A DNA stretch of 10,145 nucleotides from Thermoplasmata archaeon (lineage in GTDB: Archaea > Thermoplasmatota > E2 > UBA202 > JdFR-43), in contig JAGHBD010000087.1 of assembly GCA_021161135.1 (NCBI GenBank), positions 1 through 10,145 of the forward strand. The letters run 5' to 3'. Position numbers and translations under genes: made by a program. Within the stretch, counting starts at the first letter, position 1. Every line of letters starts with the position of its first letter. This document shows positions 7,338 to 10,145 of this stretch, piece by piece. The notes below the pieces were generated by a model that saw nothing but the letters and a program-made list of their open reading frames with translations, had not been told where the DNA came from and did no database searches.

Positions 7338-9236
7338 TTACCTAAATCTCACTGTCTCAAGATTTTTTATGGCGAGAGTACTTATCCCGTATTTCTTGTG
7401 AATACTCGAAGCCAGATCAAGACATTTCGATTCTTCTCCATGATTAACAATTATTTTCTTAGGCTTTGGTGAGAGATTGCGAACATAATTCATGAGCTGT
7501 TTTCTATCTGAATGTCCAGAAAATCCCTCGCATGTTTCAATATTCATCTCTATTTTGATAACTTTATCCCCAATCATAACTTCTTTCCACCCCTTCTGTA
7601 TTTTTCTACCAAGAGTTCCCTCTGCCTGATAGCCTACAAACACAAGAGTATTTCTCTCCCCTTCAGCCCATGCTTTGAAATATTCCATAACGGGTCCGCC
7701 ATTAAGCATACCGCTTGTAGCCAGAACAACACAGGGATCTTTATCATCTATTATTTCCCGCCTTTTATCATAGCTATCCACTCTTTCAAATATATCTGCC
7801 ATCAGCGGATTTTCCCCTTCCTGAAATATTTTCTTTCTCAAATCAGCATTGAGATATTCAGGATAGACTGTATGGATGGCAGTTGCTTCCCATATCATTC
7901 CATCGAGATATACTGGCACCTCCGGTATCTCCTTTTCCCTCATTAAATGCTCGAGAACAATCATAACTTCTTGGGAACGTCCAATGGCAAACACAGGTAT
8001 AAGAACCTTGCCTTTACTTTCAAGTGTTTTCTTAACAATCTCTTTCAGCTGCTCTGTAGCTTTTTTGCGGGATGGCTGGATATCGTTTTTCCCTCCATAG
8101 GTTGCTTCGAGCACCAAAGCCTCGAGGCGAGGAAAATGAGTGGCAGCCGCGCTAAAAAGCCAAGTCTTTTCATATTTTATATCGCCTGAAAAGGCAATAT
8201 TATACAGACCATCGCCAATATGAAAATGACATATTGCTGAGCCGAGTATATGGCCGGCACGATGCATTGTGAGGCGGATATCAGGAGCAATATCTGTTGT
8301 ATCTCCATAATTAAGCGGGATTGTATTAACAATCTCCTTTCTTATATGTTCCGAGCTATAAGGTGGCTTTTTGGCTTCGTCAGCACATACACGTAGATAA
8401 TCCATCTGAAGTAAAACCATTACATCCCTTGTTGGATATGTAGTATAAACTGGACCATCATAACCATATTTAAATAGCAATGGCACAAGCCCGCAATGGT
8501 CTAAATGGGCATGGGTGACGACTACGCCATCTATACTATCCAAAGGAAGAACTTCTGGCAGATGAAGATATGGAGAGCCATTATCTGGCGAGGAAACATC
8601 TATTCCGCAGTCAATTAGTATTTTGCTATCGGGCGTGGAAAGAAGTGTGCAGCTCCTGCCAACCTCTCTGTAGCCGCCCAGCGATGTTATCCTAATCCAT
8701 TTCTCTCCTTCGCTCGTGCCACGATGCAGCCGCCTGCCGAGGCGGCGCAGGAAATTTATTCTTTCATCGGCTACCATGCGGAGATAGCGGCGGATATCCT
8801 GCACAGTCTTTGATGGCATTGGAGGAGCCCTTATCACCTTTGGAGCCCAGCCAATTGCCTTTCTTATTTCATTCAGGAGCGCTCCTTTTTTACCTATGGC
8901 AACACCCGGCTTTTCAACTTCTATTGTAACCTCTCCAACATCTGGCTCAAAATATATATTGACAAGCTTTGCTTCTTCTGGCACCAATTCCCTTATTTTC
9001 TTCTCTGCCGTTTCTATATCTTCAAGCACTGCGGGATCCGCCCTTACAACTATTCTCTTCTGCAATTTTTTGGCGAGCTGTTTTATAAGCTCGCTTTTCT
9101 CAGCTATCTTTTCTGGATCTTTCGTATATATTACAAGCTCCGCTCCTTCGAACTCTATATCTGTTATCCTTATGTCTGCTGGAATTGTTGCTTTAATTTC
9201 CTCTTCTATTTTCCTCAAAAGGTCTTCTGCTGGCAT
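7338..9236 (-). CDS. aCPSF1/FttA: KH-domain beta-CASP metallo-beta-lactamase ribonuclease (transcription termination)
   Basis: A 632-residue full-length archaeal CPSF1 (FttA). Two N-terminal KH domains cover about 1-70 and 71-140; the second has the RNA-binding GKKG loop (115-118). An Arg-rich linker (about 160-172) leads to the metallo-beta-lactamase core with THAHLDH (His242, His244, Asp246, His247), His329 in GHILGSA and Asp352 in SGD, the zinc ligands. The inserted beta-CASP domain shows motif A Glu377 (LEATYGG), GYQAEGTLGR (535-544), motif B His575 (SGHSD) and motif C His599 (VNHGE). The conserved C-terminal end LETVRFR, part of the dimer interface in studied homologues, is intact. Family knowledge: it cleaves RNA and terminates transcription at U-rich sites on RNA polymerase, related to eukaryotic CPSF73. 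The gene starts 9 bp after psmB with no clear ribosome site of its own, so the two are probably co-transcribed and coupled. Confidence 0.96.
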   Translation of the reverse strand: MPAEDLLRKIEEEIKATIPADIRITDIEFEGAELVIYTKDPEKIAEKSELIKQLAKKLQKRIVVRADPAVLEDIETAEKKIRELVPEEAKLVNIYFEPDVGEVTIEVEKPGVAIGKKGALLNEIRKAIGWAPKVIRAPPMPSKTVQDIRRYLRMVADERINFLRRLGRRLHRGTSEGEKWIRITSLGGYREVGRSCTLLSTPDSKILIDCGIDVSSPDNGSPYLHLPEVLPLDSIDGVVVTHAHLDHCGLVPLLFKYGYDGPVYTTYPTRDVMVLLQMDYLRVCADEAKKPPYSSEHIRKEIVNTIPLNYGDTTDIAPDIRLTMHRAGHILGSAICHFHIGDGLYNIAFSGDIKYEKTWLFSAAATHFPRLEALVLEATYGGKNDIQPSRKKATEQLKEIVKKTLESKGKVLIPVFAIGRSQEVMIVLEHLMREKEIPEVPVYLDGMIWEATAIHTVYPEYLNADLRKKIFQEGENPLMADIFERVDSYDKRREIIDDKDPCVVLATSGMLNGGPVMEYFKAWAEGERNTLVFVGYQAEGTLGRKIQKGWKEVMIGDKVIKIEMNIETCEGFSGHSDRKQLMNYVRNLSPKPKKIIVNHGEESKCLDLASSIHKKYGISTLAIKNLETVRFR

Positions 9237-9245
9237 GAGTATGAC

Positions 9246-9875
9246 TTATAATCCCAACTTTTCTTTCCTTTCCTCAATTTCCTCATCACTTAACTCCCTA
9301 TACCCTTTCTTCGTAATCACAACAACATCCATTCCATCGCCTGAGGCAGCATCTCTCTTCATCGCCGCAGTCATGGCACGGATAGCCAAATCTATCGCCT
9401 CTTCCTCTGTCATGTCCTTTCTGTAATGATCCTCCAATACTCCAAATACGTAGGGTGAGCCGGAGCCAGTTGTTGTATATATATCTTCGATGGCTCCTCC
9501 CGCTGCGTCGAGCGAGAATATATGCGGGCCTGTATTATCAACGCCTGCTATTATAAGCTGAACATAATATGGATAAAATTTTCGCTGATTGAGTATATTC
9601 GCCATTAAAGTTGCTGCGCCTTTCACAGGCATTGTCTCCTCTCTTTCAAGCTTGTAAAGCTCAGCTTCTACTCTCAGAAACCTTGCCAGCAGCTGGGCGT
9701 CGCCAACCAAGCCGGCGGTAGTGAGGAGCATATGCTCATCTATTTTGAATATCTTCTTCGCCACCTTATGGGCAATGAGAGTGCCCATGGTAGCACGATG
9801 TTCGGCAGCAGCTACTATGCCATCTTTAAACACAAGCCCTAAGGTCGTTGTGCCCTTTTTGTTTTCCATTTCCAT
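9246..9875 (-). CDS. psmB: Proteasome beta subunit (archaeal 20S proteasome, N-terminal threonine protease)
   Basis: A complete 20S proteasome beta subunit of 209 residues from ATG 9875. The propeptide MEMENKKG (8 residues) precedes the catalytic Thr of TTTLGL. In mature numbering the other active-site residues are Glu17 (AEHRATM), Lys33, Ser130 (TGSGS), Asp167 and Ser170 (RDAASG). Glu17, rather than the more usual Asp, and the 8-residue propeptide both match the Thermoplasma acidophilum subunit as I recall it, supporting a thermoplasmatal source. The mature beta subunit forms the inner rings of the core particle and degrades unfolded proteins fed by a PAN/VAT-type ATPase; the alpha-subunit gene is not in this window. 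An in-frame GTG at 9884 would add three residues, but it lies within the GGGGTG ribosome site, so ATG 9875 is preferred. A TATA box lies upstream, and aCPSF1 follows after 9 bp. Confidence 0.97.
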   Translation of the reverse strand: MEMENKKGTTTLGLVFKDGIVAAAEHRATMGTLIAHKVAKKIFKIDEHMLLTTAGLVGDAQLLARFLRVEAELYKLEREETMPVKGAATLMANILNQRKFYPYYVQLIIAGVDNTGPHIFSLDAAGGAIEDIYTTTGSGSPYVFGVLEDHYRKDMTEEEAIDLAIRAMTAAMKRDAASGDGMDVVVITKKGYRELSDEEIEERKEKLGL

Positions 9876-9881
9876 AAACCA

Positions 9882-9887
9882 CACCCC
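9882..9887 (-). promoter_or_regulatory. Shine-Dalgarno site of psmB
   Basis: The minus strand reads GGGGTG, then TGGTTT, then ATG (9875). The 6-nt spacing supports the ATG start. The GTG at 9884 is part of this site and is therefore unlikely to be the start. Confidence 0.6.
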
Positions 9888-9916
9888 AAAAGAGCAATTT
9901 CTAATATCTCAGGGGG

Positions 9917-9928
9917 TATATATATTTT
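9917..9928 (-). promoter_or_regulatory. TATA box of the psmB-aCPSF1 unit
   Basis: The minus strand reads AAAATATATATA, preceded by a purine-rich CCAAGA stretch that could serve as the BRE. About 25 nt downstream puts transcription start near 9896, leaving a leader of about 20 nt that contains the GGGGTG site. This is the only good promoter seen upstream of psmB and probably serves aCPSF1 as well. Confidence 0.55.
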
Positions 9929-9929
9929 T

Positions 9930-10008
9930 CTTGGCGTTTCAAGCCTGTTGCAAGTAATAAAAATGAAAAGAAGTGAATAAAAATATTGCTTGAGAAAGGA
10001 AGAGACCA
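9930..10008. other. AT-rich spacer between the transposase-like tail and the psmB promoter
   Basis: About 80 bp without a credible gene. On the minus strand it holds short T-runs (around 9955-9985) that could end transcription of the transposase-like gene. If that gene belongs to an insertion sequence, one element end should lie here, but I cannot recognise a terminal inverted repeat from one side alone. Confidence 0.35.
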
Positions 10009-10143
10009 TCAACTTAATACCTCCAAATTTTTGTAGAAATTTCTAAATCCAGCAAACGCCTCTATCCAATTTTGCATGCTTTCTACGGAATATTTCCCGT
10101 GGAAAGCGTTCCAAAATTTTCTTATCCTCCATTCAACATTTCC
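10009..10143 (-). CDS. Probable transposase, C-terminal end (cut by the right window edge)
   Basis: A minus-strand frame, open from the right edge to the TGA at 10009-10011, gives 44 residues. They include NVEWRIRKFWNAFHGKYS and WIEAFAGFRNFYKNL. The pattern N-x-E-x-R-x-R-x-F, then a short basic stretch, then a helix ending F-x-N-F-Y, resembles the C-terminus of DDE-type insertion-sequence transposases, where the Glu after the N would be the third catalytic residue. The family (IS6-like or other) cannot be set from so little. The upstream part is outside the window, so it is not known whether the gene is intact. It lies in the same direction as psmB and ends about 130 bp before it. An unrelated protein with a similar helix is possible. 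Confidence 0.45.
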   Translation of the reverse strand, partial: GNVEWRIRKFWNAFHGKYSVESMQNWIEAFAGFRNFYKNLEVLS

Positions 10144-10145
10144 AA

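Noticed and set aside
8896..9426. 176-codon open frame on the plus strand, rich in Ser and Ile
   Set aside because: It is antisense to the KH domains of aCPSF1 and the end of psmB, both firmly identified; the Ser-rich composition is typical of a shadow frame.
10034..10045. Perfect palindrome TAGAAATTTCTA
   Set aside because: Short, AT-rich and within the transposase-like coding frame; palindromes like this are expected by chance in such DNA.

Overview
The window looks like a chromosomal segment of a euryarchaeon, most likely a member of the Thermoplasmata. The support is a proteasome beta subunit with an 8-residue propeptide and a Glu at mature position 17, both as I recall them from Thermoplasma acidophilum; an archaeal KH/beta-CASP ribonuclease (aCPSF1/FttA); a stand-alone archaeal Elp3; a surface protein with a PGF-CTERM-like tail; and archaeal TATA boxes with GGTG-type Shine-Dalgarno sites. 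The DNA is AT-rich. The lineage is inferred from these protein features, not from a database match.

Layout, left to right. Positions 1-386 (+) hold the C-terminal part of a UbiA-family prenyltransferase cut by the window edge. It converges on, and overlaps by 12 bp, a minus-strand block that fills the rest of the window. Read in transcription order (right to left), that block is: the C-terminal tail of a probable transposase (10009-10143); a promoter; psmB (proteasome beta); aCPSF1, 9 bp downstream; a second promoter; a giant secreted protein of about 1677 residues with five PKD domains, a long parallel beta-helix with a NosD-like end, three more PKD domains and a PGF-CTERM-like anchor; a 106-residue charged coiled-coil protein 20 bp further on; and elp3, whose start lies inside the end of the coiled-coil gene.

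Functional reading. psmB and aCPSF1 form a two-gene unit (protein turnover plus 3'-end processing/transcription termination), a pairing also known in Methanothermobacter. The surface protein has its own TATA box and is probably exported, N-glycosylated and anchored in the envelope as an adhesin or polysaccharide-binding protein. The coiled-coil gene and elp3 overlap and are probably translationally coupled; Elp3 modifies wobble uridines in tRNA. No terminator is evident between the surface-protein gene and the coiled-coil gene, so read-through is possible.

No stretch longer than 300 bp lacks a gene; the largest gap is about 120 bp upstream of psmB. I see no CRISPR array, tRNA, rRNA or defence system. 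The least understood items are the surface protein's architecture and the coiled-coil protein coupled to elp3.
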